Shown: positions 10,501-21,300, counted from the stretch's first letter. The stretch: DNA of 64,000 nucleotides from Actinosynnema sp. ALI-1.44 (GCF_001984155.1 NZ_MTQO01000042.1:186001-250000), one strand, 5' to 3'. The notes: generated by a model not told the origin, from the sequence alone. A program made the numbers and translations.

Positions 10501-13500
10501 AACACACCGGTTCGGCTGCCGCGCAACGAGGCCACGTCGATCCCGGCGTCCTCGAAGACCTCCCACGAGGTCTCCAGGACCAGCCGCTGCTGCGGATCCA
10601 TGGCCAGTGCCTCACGCGGCGAGATCCCGAAGAAGTCGGCGTCGAAGTCGGCGAGGCCGTCGATGAAGCCGCCGTCCCGGACGTACGAGGTGTCCGCGGA
10701 GTCGGGGTCGTCGTCGAAGAGGCGGTCGAGGTCCCAGCCGCGGTCGTTCGGCAACGGGGTGATGCCGTCGCCGCCTGCGACCAGCAGGTCCCACAGTTCG
10801 CTCGGCGTGGTGACACCGCCGGGGAAGCGGCAGGCCATCCCGATGATCGCGATCGGTTCGTCACCCATGGCGGTCGTGGGGGCCACGGTGTGGTCGGCCG
10901 GGGCGTCGTCGAACAGCAGCTCACGCAGGAAGGCCGCGAGGGCGAGCGGGGTCGCGTGGTCGAAGATCAGGGTCGCGGGCAGCCGCAGCCCGGTGGCGGT
11001 GTCGAGCTGGTTGCGGAATTCGACCGCGGTCAGCGAGGTGAATCCGAGGTCGGTGAACGCCCGCGCCGGGGCGACGGCGGAGGAATACTCCAGCACGGCG
11101 GCGATCTGGCCGCAGACCAGGTCCAGCAGTGCGCGTTCGCGCTCAGGGTCGGTCAGCCCGGTCAGCCGCTCCCGCAATGCCCGCGCGGTGGGCGTGTCCG
11201 CCGCTGCGGGGCCGCGCTTCACCTGGGCGCCGGGCAGTTCGTCGAACACGGGGATCGTGCGTCCCGCCGCGAACGCGGGGGCGAACCGGGACCAGTCGGC
11301 GTCGACGATCGCGACGGCGGTTTCCCGTGCCAGCAAGGCGGCTTCGAGCTCCGCGACGGCACGAGCCGGGGACAGCGGTGTCAGGCCCAGGTTGTCGATG
11401 GTCGCGCTGACCGTGGTGTCGTCGGCCATGCCGTCGGCCCAGGGGCCCCACGCGATCGCTGTGGCGGCGAGGCCGTCTGCCCGGCGCTGCCGGGCCAGGA
11501 GGTCCAGGGCGGCGTTGGCCGCGGCGTAGTTGGCCTGGCCGACGTTGCCGAGCACTCCGGCGATCGAGGTGAACAGGACGAACATCGTCAGGTCGTGGCC
11601 CGCGGTCAGCTCGTGCAGGTTGTGCGCCGCGGTGATCTTCGCTGAGGCCACGGCGTCGAGCCTGGCCGGGGTCATGCCGTCGAGCAGGCCGTCGTCCAGC
11701 ACACCCGCGGAGTGCACGACGCCGGTCAGCGGGTATCGCTGGGGAATCGCGTCGAGGACGGCGGCCAGCCGGTCGCGGTCGGCGGCGTCGCAGGCGGCGA
11801 TCGTGACTTCGGCTCCGAGGCTGGTCAGTTCGGCGGCCAGCTCGGCCGCGCCGGGGGCGTCCTGGCCGCGTCGGCTCAACAGCAGCAGGTGTTCGGCGCC
11901 GTTGCCCACGAGCCAGCGTGCGACGTGTGCGCCCAGCGCTCCCGTGCCGCCTGTGATGACCGTGGTTCCCGGCGCGGTCCACCGGCCCTCGTTGGCGACG
12001 CGCGGTGCCCGGACAAGCCTGCTGCCGAACAGACCGGACGGCCGGACCGCGACTTCGGGTTCGCCACCGGCGAGCGCCTCACGGAGGCGCCGAGCGGACA
12101 CCGCGTCGACCGTGCCGGGCAGGTCGATCAGACCGCCCCAACGGCGGGCGTGCTCAAGGGCGGCGACGCGGCCGAGGCCCCAGATCTGGGCCTGGGCGAC
12201 GGCCGTCGGCCGCTCGGTCTCACCGACCGCGACGGCACCGGACGTGACCATCCACAGTGGAGCATCCAGATCCCCGAGTGCCTGCACCAGGACCATCGAC
12301 AGGACCAATCCGGTGGTCACCGCGCCGTGCGGCCGTTCGTCGAGCCCGAGGAACGACACCACACCGGCGAGTTCGGCGTCACCCACCACGGCCCGGATTT
12401 CGGCCGCGACGGTCTCCCGATCGGCGTCCTGACCGAGGACCAGGCGGATCGCGGAATCACCGAAGGTGTCGGCCCATTCCCCGCCCGCTCCGCTGTCGAC
12501 CACGAGCCACCGGCCGGTCGCAGTCCCGGCAGCGGTGACCGGGCGCCACACCATCCGATAGCCGAGCCCTTCGCGCAGGCTGGCCTCGCCGAGCAGCTGA
12601 TCGGGGGTGAAGAAGGGACTGTCGATCCAGTAGCGCTCACGCTGGAAGGCATAGGTGGGCAGGTCGACGCGACGAGTGCCGGAGAAGTAGGCGTCCCAAC
12701 GGATGGGGACGCCACGCGTGTGCAGGCGCGCGACGGCGGTGGTCAGTGCTTCGAGGTCGTCCCGATCAGCCCGCAGCACCGGCACCAACTCGGCCTCGCC
12801 GGGTTCCGCGAGGCAGTCCTGTCCCATGCTGGCCAGTACGGCGTCCGGGCCCAGCTCGACGAACGTCCGCACCCCGTCGGCCTCCAGCGCACGGACACCG
12901 TCTGCGAACCGGACTGTCTCGCGGACGTGCCGCGCCCAGTACCCGGGCGACGTCAGTTCACCTGGTTGCGCGAGCGCGCCAGTGACGTTGGAGACGATCG
13001 GCAGCATCGGCTCGGCGAAGGACAGGCCGGACAACACCGCGCCGAACTCCGCGAGCATCGGCTCCATCAGCGGCGAGTGGAACGCGTGGCTCACCCGCAG
13101 CCGCCGGGTCTTGTACCCCGCCGACGCGAGCTCGTCGGCGATCTCGGTGACGGCTGTGCCCGCCCCGGAGATCACCAGGGACGCTGGCCCGTTGACCGCG
13201 GCGATGGCCACGTCGGACCGGCCTGCCAACAGCAGGGCGACCGCGTCTTCCGGTGCCGCCACCGACACCATCACCCCGCCGTCGGGCAGTCGAGCCATCA
13301 GTTCGCCGCGGGCCTTGACCAGGGTGCACGCGTCAGCCAGTGACAACACACCGGCGACGTGCGCGGCGACGAGTTCGCCGATGGAATGCCCGGCGACGTG
13401 GTCCGGCGTGATCCCCCAGGACTCGACGAGCCGGTAGAGCGCGACCTCGGTGGCGAACAACGCCGACTGGGCGTTGTCGGTGCGGTCGAGGTCACCCGCG

Positions 13501-15278
13501 GTGAACACCAGTTCCCGGTCCAGCCCGAGCAGTCCGCACGCCTCGTCGAAGGTTTCGGCGAAGACGGGGTGGCGCTCGTGCAGCTCGCGGCCCATCCCGG
13601 TGCGCTGGCTGCCCTGACCGGTGAACAGGAACGCCACTTTGCCCGTTGCGCCAGTGCTTCCACGCACGACACCGGGCGCCGCTGCACCACCAGCCACCGC
13701 GGCGAGCCCAGCCCGCAGGTCGGCCAGGGTGGTACCGACCACGACCGCTCGGTCTTCCCAGGAAGTCCTTGTCGTCGCCAGGGAAGCGGCCACGTCGGCC
13801 GGGCACAACGTCTCGTGTTCGGCGAGGAAGGCGTCCAGCCGCACGGCCTGGGCGCGCAACGCCTCCGGCGTCCGCCCGGACAGGACCCACGGCACGATCG
13901 AGGACGGCGTGTCGGCCGGTGTGTCCTCATCGGACTCGGGCACCTGTTCGACGATCACGTGGGCGTTGGTGCCGCTGAACCCGAACGACGAGACCGCCGC
14001 CCGGCGCGCCCGCCCGGTGTCCGGCCACGCCACCGGTTCGGTGACCAGCTCGACCAGTCCTGCCGACCAGTCCACGTGCGGTGACGGCTCGTCGACGTGG
14101 AGGGTCTTGGGCACCACGCCGTGCCGCATCGCCATGACCATCTTGATGACGCCCGCGACCCCGGACGCCGCCTGGGTGTGACCGATGTTCGACTTGACCG
14201 ACCCGAGCAGCAGCGGACGATCGGCCGGGCGGTCCTGCCCGTAGACCGCCAGCAGGGCCTGGGCCTCGATCGGGTCGCCGAGCACAGTGCCGGTGCCGTG
14301 GCCGTCGACGACGTCGACCTGGTCCGCGGTCAGGGTGGCGTCGACGAGCGCCTGCCGGATCACCTGTTGCTGGGCGGGTCCGTTGGGCGCGGTGAGGCCG
14401 TTCGACGCGCCGTCGGAGTTCACCGCCGAGCCCCGGATGACGCCCAGCACCGGGTGACCGTTGCGTCGAGCGTCGGAAAGCTTTTCCAGCAGCAGGACCC
14501 CAGCACCCTCGGCCCAGCCGGTGCCGTCCGCGGCCCCGGCGAAGGACTTGCACCGGCCGTCGGCCGACAGCGCGCGCTGACGGCTGAACTCCACGAACGT
14601 CGCCGGGCTCGCCATCACGGTCGTGCCACCGGCCAACGCGAGCGGGCACTCACCACGCCGCAACGCCTGCACCGCGAGATGCAGCGACACAAGCGAAGAC
14701 GAGCAAGCCGTGTCGACGGTGATCGCCGGGCCCTCGAAACCCATCGTGTACGCGAGCCGTCCGGACACCAGGCTGCCGGAACTGTTGGAGCCGAAGTAGT
14801 CGTGGTACATCACACCGGAGAACACCCCGGTCCGGCTGCCGTGCAACGAAACCGGGTCGATCCCGGCGCGTTCCAACGCCTCCCAGCTGATCTCGAGCAA
14901 CAGCCGCTGCTGCGCGTCGACGGTCGGGGCCTCCCGGGGGCTGATCCCGAAGAACGCGGGATCGAACTCCGCCGCGTCGTGCAGGAAACCGCCCTGCCGG
15001 GTGTAGGAGGTGTACTCCCGCTCGGAATCCGGGTCGTACAGCCGGTCGAGGTCCCAGCCACGGTCGCCCGGGAACTCGGTGATGGCGTCCCCGCCGGACT
15101 CGACCAGCTGCCACAGGTGCTCCGGCGAGCTGATGCCACCGGGATAACGGCAGCTCATGGCGACGATCGCGATCGGCGCGGTGGCGCGTTCCTCCGCCGC
15201 TCGCAGCCGCTCCCGCGTCTGCTGCAGGTCGGTCGTCGCCCGCCTGAGGTACTCGCGGAGCTTGTCCTCATTCGCCAT
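4554..15278 (-). CDS. PKS-E, bimodular type I polyketide synthase (3574 aa)
   Basis: The start ATG at 15278 opens the docking coiled coil MANEDKLREYLRRATTDL. Module E1 is KS-AT(malonyl)-KR-ACP (about residues 33-1470). Module E2 is KS-AT(methylmalonyl)-DH-ER-KR-ACP (1472-3500), followed by a docking tail ending ASTDEVLDFITNELG. KS, AT, DH, ER and ACP motifs look intact in both. The KR of E2 lacks the catalytic Ser: the position after FS is Ala3272. E1 should give a beta-hydroxyl. E2 gives CH2-CH(CH3) if its KR still works, or a ketone if it does not. The gene follows PKS-D after 34 bp and ends 28 bp before PKS-F. Confidence 0.97.
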   Translation of the reverse strand: MANEDKLREYLRRATTDLQQTRERLRAAEERATAPIAIVAMSCRYPGGISSPEHLWQLVESGGDAITEFPGDRGWDLDRLYDPDSEREYTSYTRQGGFLHDAAEFDPAFFGISPREAPTVDAQQRLLLEISWEALERAGIDPVSLHGSRTGVFSGVMYHDYFGSNSSGSLVSGRLAYTMGFEGPAITVDTACSSSLVSLHLAVQALRRGECPLALAGGTTVMASPATFVEFSRQRALSADGRCKSFAGAADGTGWAEGAGVLLLEKLSDARRNGHPVLGVIRGSAVNSDGASNGLTAPNGPAQQQVIRQALVDATLTADQVDVVDGHGTGTVLGDPIEAQALLAVYGQDRPADRPLLLGSVKSNIGHTQAASGVAGVIKMVMAMRHGVVPKTLHVDEPSPHVDWSAGLVELVTEPVAWPDTGRARRAAVSSFGFSGTNAHVIVEQVPESDEDTPADTPSSIVPWVLSGRTPEALRAQAVRLDAFLAEHETLCPADVAASLATTRTSWEDRAVVVGTTLADLRAGLAAVAGGAAAPGVVRGSTGATGKVAFLFTGQGSQRTGMGRELHERHPVFAETFDEACGLLGLDRELVFTAGDLDRTDNAQSALFATEVALYRLVESWGITPDHVAGHSIGELVAAHVAGVLSLADACTLVKARGELMARLPDGGVMVSVAAPEDAVALLLAGRSDVAIAAVNGPASLVISGAGTAVTEIADELASAGYKTRRLRVSHAFHSPLMEPMLAEFGAVLSGLSFAEPMLPIVSNVTGALAQPGELTSPGYWARHVRETVRFADGVRALEADGVRTFVELGPDAVLASMGQDCLAEPGEAELVPVLRADRDDLEALTTAVARLHTRGVPIRWDAYFSGTRRVDLPTYAFQRERYWIDSPFFTPDQLLGEASLREGLGYRMVWRPVTAAGTATGRWLVVDSGAGGEWADTFGDSAIRLVLGQDADRETVAAEIRAVVGDAELAGVVSFLGLDERPHGAVTTGLVLSMVLVQALGDLDAPLWMVTSGAVAVGETERPTAVAQAQIWGLGRVAALEHARRWGGLIDLPGTVDAVSARRLREALAGGEPEVAVRPSGLFGSRLVRAPRVANEGRWTAPGTTVITGGTGALGAHVARWLVGNGAEHLLLLSRRGQDAPGAAELAAELTSLGAEVTIAACDAADRDRLAAVLDAIPQRYPLTGVVHSAGVLDDGLLDGMTPARLDAVASAKITAAHNLHELTAGHDLTMFVLFTSIAGVLGNVGQANYAAANAALDLLARQRRADGLAATAIAWGPWADGMADDTTVSATIDNLGLTPLSPARAVAELEAALLARETAVAIVDADWSRFAPAFAAGRTIPVFDELPGAQVKRGPAAADTPTARALRERLTGLTDPERERALLDLVCGQIAAVLEYSSAVAPARAFTDLGFTSLTAVEFRNQLDTATGLRLPATLIFDHATPLALAAFLRELLFDDAPADHTVAPTTAMGDEPIAIIGMACRFPGGVTTPSELWDLLVAGGDGITPLPNDRGWDLDRLFDDDPDSADTSYVRDGGFIDGLADFDADFFGISPREALAMDPQQRLVLETSWEVFEDAGIDVASLRGSRTGVFTGMNNNDYAMLFNSGGDGLGGFIGTGNAYSVTSGRVSYTFGFEGPAVTVDTACSSSLVAIHQAIQALRTGECTLAAAGGVTAMTTPRAFIEFSRLRGLAPDGRCRAFAADANGTSWSEGVGVVLLERLSDAQRNGHQVLAVVRGSAINQDGASNGLTAPNGPSQQRVIRQALANAGVPASEVDVVEAHGTGTTLGDPIEAQALLATYGQDRAEPLWLGSVKSNIGHTQAAAGVAGVIKMVLAMRHGVLPQTLHVDEPTPHVDWSAGAVRLLSESRAWEPSGHPRRAGVSSFGFSGTNAHVILEEAPAEVVADVPVSSGAVPWLLSGRTSDALRAQVERLMSFVENRPDVSVADVAYSLVSSRAALESRAVAVGSSRDELLASLNALLDDPAAVAGAGGRVVLVFPGQGSQWVGMADALWESSPVFGVRMRECGEALAPHVDWSLREVVADSVALARVDVVQPVLWAVMVSLAEVWRSLGVVPAAVVGHSQGEIAAACVAGALSLSDSARVVALRSRAILKLAGQGGMVSLSCSLEIAQEVCGAAGASIAAVNGAEQIVVSGTVAACDHVISDCERRGVRARRIEVDYASHSPQVEGLRDELLDVLRPITPVKGTVPVVSTVTGEWLSGEEMDAEYWVDNLRRTVQFSAAIADLQAQGYSTFVESSAHPVLTTAIGDTIADGVVVGTLRRDQGDMAQVLRSAGQLWAAGGSVDWAAFLAPHKPTRVDLPTYAFQRQRFWPTVSGPGGDASGLGLGVVEHPLLGAAVPIPETGGVLLTGRVSVDLVPWLADHRVAGRLLVPGTALVELAIRAGDEVGCPTLEELTLQAPLVLPETGALQLQVWVDDPEEHGQRPVRIYSRAHRLDDPTTPWTQHAIGILGTAPAVPQALREWPPAGAVAVAPAELYGRFEEIGISYGPVFAGMRKVWRRDNETFAEVELPEGTDVSRFALHPALFDAALHPMAASSDGVGGPWLPFAWQGVSLHASGAVSARVRLVASGDHAVSVDIADHAGEPVASVAALALRPMGALPEVDSGQDHLFRLTWETLADEPVTDSGPVAVVGADPLGLAAVLGVTAYPDLTALADAGIPQRVFVSTADESGQVPGAVRSATARVLRLIQEWLADERFEQAQLVVVTRNAVSTGRGGGAPDLASAAVWGLVRSARSENPGRLALLDLDSAPTSPGVLTAAPTDVEPDLVSRGTRYQAPRLARATSSGRLVPPPGVQDWRLDLSERGTVDNLVLVPNERAFEPLTEHQVRIAVRAAGMNFRDSLIALDIYPGTGGIGGEAAGVVLEVGSAVTDLAPGDRVMGMFPYAFATVAMADRRMLAKMPDSWTFEQAAASPIVFATAYQALVDLGDLQAGESVLIHAAAGGVGMAAVQLARHLGADVYGTASPRKWAALRAAGLDEDHIASSRTLDFEAEFAETTGGDGFDLVVNSLTGEYVDASMRLLPRGGRFVELGRVDVRDPDEIAGWYPGVEYWTFDLSEIGPPATAVVLREVLALIEQGALEPLPVTTWDIRDAADAFRHMTQGLHTGKIVLTVPRALDPDGTVLITGGTGTLGSAVARQLVTRHGARNLLLTSRTGSAPELAEELTALGADVRVAACDAADRAALSELLDSVDAKHPLTAVVHAAGVLDDGVISSLNPERLDVVMRPKVDAAWNLHELTEGQDLASFTLFSAAAGVFGGPGQGNYAAANTFLDALAQRRRTQGLPATSLAWGLWADASAMTGHLGDDGVARISRSGVAALPMDEGLGLFDRALDMDDALLVPIRLDTRQLRDMPADAVPPLLRGLVTSTARRTVHTDARGAETFQQSLTGLSPDELDATLLSFVCRNVATVLGHSSTDAIQAERAFSEVGFDSLTAVEFRNRLNATTGLRLPATLVFDYPTPAALAAELKRQLAPAAADPAAAALGSLDRMRSTLAGLRVDAETGLAITARLQDLLASWQESTVTPADEDVSTRLETASTDEVLDFITNELGIS
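4800..10863 (-). other. Module E2: KS-AT(methylmalonyl)-DH-ER-KR-ACP, KR missing catalytic Ser
   Basis: AT: RVDVVQ, GHSQG near residue 2081 and YASH near 2182, the methylmalonyl pattern. DH: HRVAGRLLVP near 2383 and LFDAALH. ER: MNFRDSLIALDIYPG and the NADPH loop AAGGVGMAAV near 2963. KR: TGGTGTLG near 3145 and LDD present, Tyr in NYAAAN near 3285, but FS-A-AAG in place of FSSAAG (Ala codon 5463-5465). ACP: VGFDSL near 3453. Confidence 0.9.
8575..8756. repeat. 182 bp perfect repeat, copy 1 (E2 methylmalonyl AT)
   Basis: Identical to 29300-29481. It covers the YASH specificity motif and the following part of the AT of module E2. The flanks are also nearly identical. Confidence 0.9.
10864..15182 (-). 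other. Module E1: KS-AT(malonyl)-KR-ACP
   Basis: KS: DTACSSS near residue 191; the first catalytic His lies in VDGHGTGT (usually VEAHGTGT), so the His itself is kept. AT: GHSIG near 630 and HAFH near 732. No DH follows; the linker leads into the KR. KR: TGGTGALG near 1112, LDD, catalytic Ser in LFTSIAG, Tyr in NYAAAN near 1250. ACP: LGFTSL near 1412. Predicted outcome: a beta-hydroxyl. Confidence 0.9.
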
Positions 15279-15286
15279 CGGTGTTG

Positions 15287-15295
15287 CCTCTCCTT
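15287..15295 (-). promoter_or_regulatory. Ribosome binding site of PKS-E (AAGGAGAGG)
   Basis: AAGGAGAGG ends 8 nt before the ATG at 15278. This strong site decides for ATG 15278 (MANEDKLREYLRR) over an in-frame GTG 33 nt upstream at 15311. Confidence 0.8.
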
Positions 15296-15312
15296 GCCCC
15301 AGTGTCTGCACG

Positions 15313-18300
15313 TCAGGCGTCGCCGTCGATGAAGGCGAACATCTCGTCGTCGGTGGCGGTCGCCATCCGCCCCGCGACGGCGTCGGCGGTTTCGGGTGCG
15401 CTGCTGAACAGTGCGAGCAGGTCCCGCAACCGGCCGGTGATCCGGTCCCGCGCGATCACGTCGTCGATGCCCGCCAGCGCCGACTCCAACCGGTCGAGAT
15501 CGGCGAACGCGGTCAGCGCGGACGGCTGCCCGGTCTGCGCGCCGACGAGTTCGGCGTGCAGGTACCGGCCGAGCGCCTCGGCGGTCGGGTAGTCGAAGAT
15601 CAGCGTGGCCGGAAGCCGGAGCCCGGTCTGCCCGGTGAGCCGGTTGCGGAACTCGACGGCGGTCAGCGAGTCGAATCCGAGGTCGTTGAAGGACGCTGCC
15701 GCGTCGACGCTGACGTGCCCGAGCACATCCCGTACCGCGGACAGCACGAGGTCCAGCACCGTGGCAAAGGCTTCCTTCTCCGGCATCGCACCAAGCCGTG
15801 CGCCCAAATCCGCGCTCGACACCGCTGCGGACGCCGTCCGTCGCCGGGCCGCGCTGGGCAGAACTCCGGTGAGCACAGGCGGCAGCAACCCAGCGTCGGC
15901 GTGTGCACGCAACGCGGCGATCTCCAGCCGCACCGGCACCGGTCGCGCGTCCGGCATACCGAGCGCGGCGTCGAAGAGCGCGACACCTTCGGCCGAGGAC
16001 AACGCGCCCATTCCGGAGCGGGCCATACGTTTCTCGTCCGCGTCGGACAGGCCGCCGGTCATCGCACTGGTTTCGGCCCACCGTCCCCACGCCAGCGCAG
16101 TGGCCGAAAGACCAGCGGCCTTGCGATGACTGGCCAGCGCGTCGAGGAACGCGTTCGCCGCCGCGTAGTTCGCCTGCCCCGGACCGCCGAGCACACCGGA
16201 AACCGAGGAGAACAGGACGAAAGCGCGCAGCGGCAGGTCAGCGGTGAGCTCGTGGAGGTTCCACGCGGCGTCGACCTTAGGGCGCAGGACGGTGTCGAAC
16301 CGCTCCGGCGTGAGCGAGGCGAGCACGCCATCGTCCAGCACGCCCGCGGTGTGCACAACGGCCGTGATCGGGTGCTCCACACTGTCCAGCAGCGTCCGCA
16401 AGGCGTCCCGGTCCGCCACGTCAGCGGCCGCGACAACGACTTCCGCGCCGAGGCCGGTGAGATCGTCCACGAGTTCGCCTGCGCCTGGGGCGTCCGACCC
16501 GCTGCGGCTGACGAGCAGGAGCCGTCGCACGCCGTACTCGCTGACCAGGTGCCGGGCGAACCGCCTGCCGAGAACACCGGTCGCACCGGTGACCAGCACT
16601 GTGCCGTCGGTGTCGAGTTCGATCCGGGACGGCCGTCCGGCCACCTTGACCAGCCGTGGCACGAGGACTTCCGAGCCACGCACGGCGACCTCCGGCTCAC
16701 CGGAGGCGAGGACCGCGCTGAGAACGTCCGCTGTCAGACCCTTTTCGTCGATGTCGACGAGCACGAACCGACCGGGGTTCTCGGACTGCGCGGACCGCAC
16801 GAGCCCCTGTACCGCAGCCGAAGCCAGGTCGTCTGCCTTGGTCACGACGACCAACGGCACAGTCTCACCGCGGTCCTCGGCAAGCCACGCCTGCAGAGCC
16901 GCCAGTGTCCGGTGCGTCAGCGTGTGTGCCGATGCTGCCGGGTCTTGTTCGCTGGCAGCGAGCGAGAGGAACGCAGCGTTGGGTGGTTCGTCGACTGTGG
17001 ACAGTGTGTCCGCAAGGCCGAGGTCATCGACCTCGAACAACCCGACCGCGACCGGATCTCCGGCGGCGTGCGTGCTGGGACGCCATTCGACCCGGTACAT
17101 CGGCTGCGGGGCGTGTTGCAGCTGTCCGAGCGGGAGCGTCCTGGTCAGCAGCTCGTCCACTGTGGCCAGTTCGGCACCGGTGCTGTCAGCGAGCAGCAGC
17201 GTGCCGTCAGCCCGGGCATGAACCCGCAGGCCGGACGCGCCGCTGGCTTTCAGCGCCACACCTCGCCAGGAGAACGGCAGCGACGGACCCGGCTCACCGG
17301 TCTCCCCCGCCTTCAGCAGGAGGGTGTGGAGTGCGGCGTCGAGCAGCGCCGGGTGGATACCGAAAGCCTCGGTGTGACCGGAGTCGTCGAGCGTGACCTC
17401 GGCGAAGAGGTCTTCGCCGCGACGCCATGCCTGCCGCAGTCCCTGGAACACCGGCCCGTAGGTCAAACCGTGGTCGGCGACCTGGTCGTAGAAGCCGTCC
17501 ACCTCGATCCGGGTGGCTCCGGCAGGCGGCCACTCCGTCAGGCCCTCCCCCATACCCGCGGCACCGTTGCCGAGAGTTCCGGTGGCGTGGTGGGTCCATT
17601 CCGGCTGGTCTTCCGGTCGGGAGTAGATGTCGATGCCGCGACGGCCGTTCTCGTCGGGTTCGCCGAGCGTGACCTGGAGGTGCACAGCACCGGACAACAC
17701 GAGCGGGGTCCGCAGGGTCAGTTCCTCGATCAGGTCACACCCGACCTCGTCACCAGCTCGCACAGCCATTTCGACAAACGCCGCACCCGGGAACAGAACC
17801 ATCCCGGCGACCACGTGATCACCGAGCCACGGCTGCTCCCGCAACGAGATTCGGCCCGAGAGCGTTACACGGTCCAAGTCCGCCGACGTCATCACCGCAC
17901 CCAGCAGCGGGTGCTCCACAGCACCCAGGCCCGCAGTGGCCACGTCACCGCGCAGCGGTGCTGCGGACGGCCAGTAGTGCTGTCGTTGGAAGGCGTAGGT
18001 GGGCAGGTCGACCCTGTTCGGCTTGTAGGGGGCGAAGAACGCCTCCCAGTCGACGGTCACGCCGTGGGTGTGCAGCCGCGCCAACGCCTGGACCAGGTCG
18101 ATCTCCGTGTCGCGATTGCGCCGCAAAGTCGGGACAAAGGCCACATCGGGGACGTTGTCCGGCCCCATCGCCGACAACACCGCATCCGGCCCGATCTCCA
18201 AAACCGTGCCCACACCCGCCGCAAAAGTCGCGATGGCATCCGCGAACCGAACCGGCTCACGAACCTGACGCACCCAATAACCCGGGTCACTCCACTCATC

Positions 18301-21300
18301 CGAGACCGCGGCACCGGTAACCGTGGAAACCCCGTTGAGAATCGGTGTCCCGAACTCGATACCCGAAATCGCGTCAGCGAAGTCCGCCAGCATCGGCTCC
18401 ATCAACGCCGAGTGGAACGCGTGACTCACCCGCAGCTTCCGGGTCTTCACATCCAACCCGGCGAGTACCTGGTCAACCGCGGACTCGATGCCGGACAGCA
18501 CCACTGAAGCCGGGCCGTTCACTGCAGCGATCGACACACCATCGACCACCAGCGGAGCCACGGCGTCCTCGCTGGCGGCAACGGACACCATCGCGCCACC
18601 CTCGGGCAAGGCCTGCATCAACTTCGCCCTGGCTGAGACCAGAACACAAGCATCTTCCAGCGACAACACCCCGGCCACATGAGCAGCCGAGATCTCACCC
18701 ACCGAATGCCCCGCAACAACCTCAGCCTTCAGGCCCCATGCCTGCAACTGCCGCCACAACGCGACCTCGATCATGAACAGCACCCGCTGTGCGATACCGG
18801 TCGGGTCCACCACGGCATCCGGGTCAGTCACCACAGCGGGACTCAGGTCCATCAGGGCGCAGATCTCGTCCACAGTCCGGGTGAACACCGGGAACTTGCC
18901 GTAGAGACCTGCGGCCATGCCCGCCCACTGAGCGCCCTGACCCGTGAACACCACACCAACCCGGCCAAACCCACCAACCACATCCACACTCGCAAGGCCC
19001 GCCACAAGATCCTCACGTGTAGGGCCTACAACAGCGGCCCTCTGATCCATGACCCCACGCGTAGTCGCTAGCGAGTAGGCCACATCCACCACGGACAACC
19101 CAGGACGGTCCTCCACAAACGACCTCAACCGCAGAGCCTGCGCCCGAACCGCCTCCGAGCTCTTGCCCGACAGAATCCACGGCACCACACCAGAGGAAAC
19201 CGGCCCCGGCACCACAGGCGTATCCGGAGCCTGCTCCAAGATGACATGAGCATTGGTGCCACTGATCCCGAACGACGACACGCCCGCGCGGCGTGGCCGA
19301 CCGTTGGTGTCCCAAACACGCGACTCAGTCAGCAACTCGACATTGCCCTCAGACCAATCCACATGCGGCGTCGGCTCATCGACATGCAACGTCCGCGGCA
19401 ACACACCATGCCGCATCGCCTGCACCATCTTGATCACACCAGCAACACCAGCAGCCGCCTGCGTGTGCCCGATATTCGACTTGATCGATCCGAGCCACAG
19501 CGGCTCGGTGCGATCCTGGCCATAGGTCGCCAGCAGAGCCTGCGCCTCGATCGGGTCACCCAAGGTGGTGCCGGTTCCATGCGCCTCCACAGCATCCACA
19601 TCAGACGCTGACACACCAGCATTGGCCAAGGCCTGGCGGATCACGCGCTGCTGCGACGGACCATTCGGAGCGGTCAAACTACTGGAAGCACCATCCTGGT
19701 TGACCGCCGAACCCGCGACAACAGCCAGAATCGGGTGCCCGTTCCGCTTCGCGTCCGACAGCCGCTCCACCAGCAGCATGCCCACGCCTTCGCCCCAGCC
19801 GGTGCCGTCCGCCGCAGCCGCGAAGGGTTTGCAACGACCATCGGGTGCCAACCCACGCTGACGGCTGAACCCGACGAACACTCCTGGGGTCGCCATGACC
19901 GTCACACCACCGGCCAACGCGAGATCGCACTCGCCCTGCCGCAGGGCTTGCGCAGCCAGATGCAGGGCCACCAGTGAGGACGAGCAGGCCGTGTCCACCG
20001 TCACCGCAGGACCCTCGAACCCGAAGGTGTAGGACACACGGCCGGACAACACACCGCCCGTCGCACCGGTCCCGACGAACCCTTCACCGGACTCGATCGC
20101 GTTACCGACCACCGAGGCATAGTCGTAGTGCATCACCCCGGCGAACACCCCAGTCTTGCTACCCCGAACCAACCTCGGGTCGATCCCAGCACTCTCAAAA
20201 GCCTCCCACGACGTCTCCAGCAACAACCGCTGCTGCGGATCAGTCGCAACCGCCTCACGCGGAGACAAACCGAAGAACCCAGCATCGAACTCCGCAGCGT
20301 TGTGCAGGAAACCACCCTCACGGGCATACGACGTCCCAGGGTGATCAGGATCCGGGTGATACAAGCCCTCGACATCCCACCCACGATCCGTGGGGAACAA
20401 CGACACAACATCACCCCCGCCACACAACACAGACCACAACTCCTCAGGCGAACCGACGCCACCCGGATACCGGCAGGCCATCCCCACAATCGCGATCGGC
20501 TCCCCTACAGTCGCGGACTCCGCCCCCACAACCAACCCCAGACCACCCCTACCCACCACCAGCTTTTCAACCAGCAAACCGGCCAGCGCCTCAGGATTGG
20601 GGTAGTCGAACACCAAGGTCGCGGGTAGACGGACGCCGGTAGCGGCACTCAGCCGGTTACGCAACTCCACCGCAGTCAACGAGTCGAAACCGATCTCGCC
20701 GAACGACTGCGCCGGGTCGACCTGCTCGGACCGTGTGAACCCCAGAACCGCAGCGGTCTCCGCGCACACCATGTCCATCAACACCGCATGCGCCCCAACA
20801 GCATCCAAACCGGACAAACGGGTAGCAAGTTCAGTGTCATGGGATCGGCTCACCCGGCGGGTCGGGCGGCGCACCAACCCCCGCAGCAATGCAGGAACCT
20901 CGGCAGCCCCGGCCGTGAACCCGGCGAGGTCCAGGTGAGTGGGAACCCACACCCCGCCAGCGCTGGCTAGCTCAAAGAGAGCCATGCCCTCCTCATCCGA
21001 CAACGCGCGTCCAAGTCGGCGGCGGTCGCTCTCGTTGAGCGAATCGGCCATACCTCGCTGCCACAGACCCCACGCCAACGACGCCGCAGGCAAACCTCGG
21101 CCAATCCGATACGCGGCAAGAACGTCAAGGTACGCATTCGCCGCCGCATAATTCGCCTGCCCAGCATTGCCGAACACACCCGCAGCCGACGAGAACAACA
21201 CAAACCGCGACAAATCCAGACCCAAGGTGGCCTCATGCAGATTCCACGCAGCGTCGGCCTTCGGCGCCAGAACCGCCTCAACCTGCTGCGGAGTAAGAGA

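Noticed and set aside
11540-11590. Possible inactive KR in E1 because the motif reads LFTSIAG
   Set aside because: The replaced residue is the first of the Ser pair. The second, catalytic Ser and the Tyr are present.
14290-14330. Possible inactive KS in E1 because VEAHGTGT is VDGHGTGT
   Set aside because: The catalytic His is unchanged, and the Cys and second His are present, so there is no reason to call the KS inactive.
15279-15311. GTG 15311 as the start of PKS-E
   Set aside because: The strong AAGGAGAGG site lies between this GTG and the ATG at 15278, so the ATG is preferred.
15157-18507. Plus-strand frame of 1,116 codons
   Set aside because: It is antisense to the end of PKS-D and start of PKS-E, spans a real gene boundary, and has no recognisable motif.
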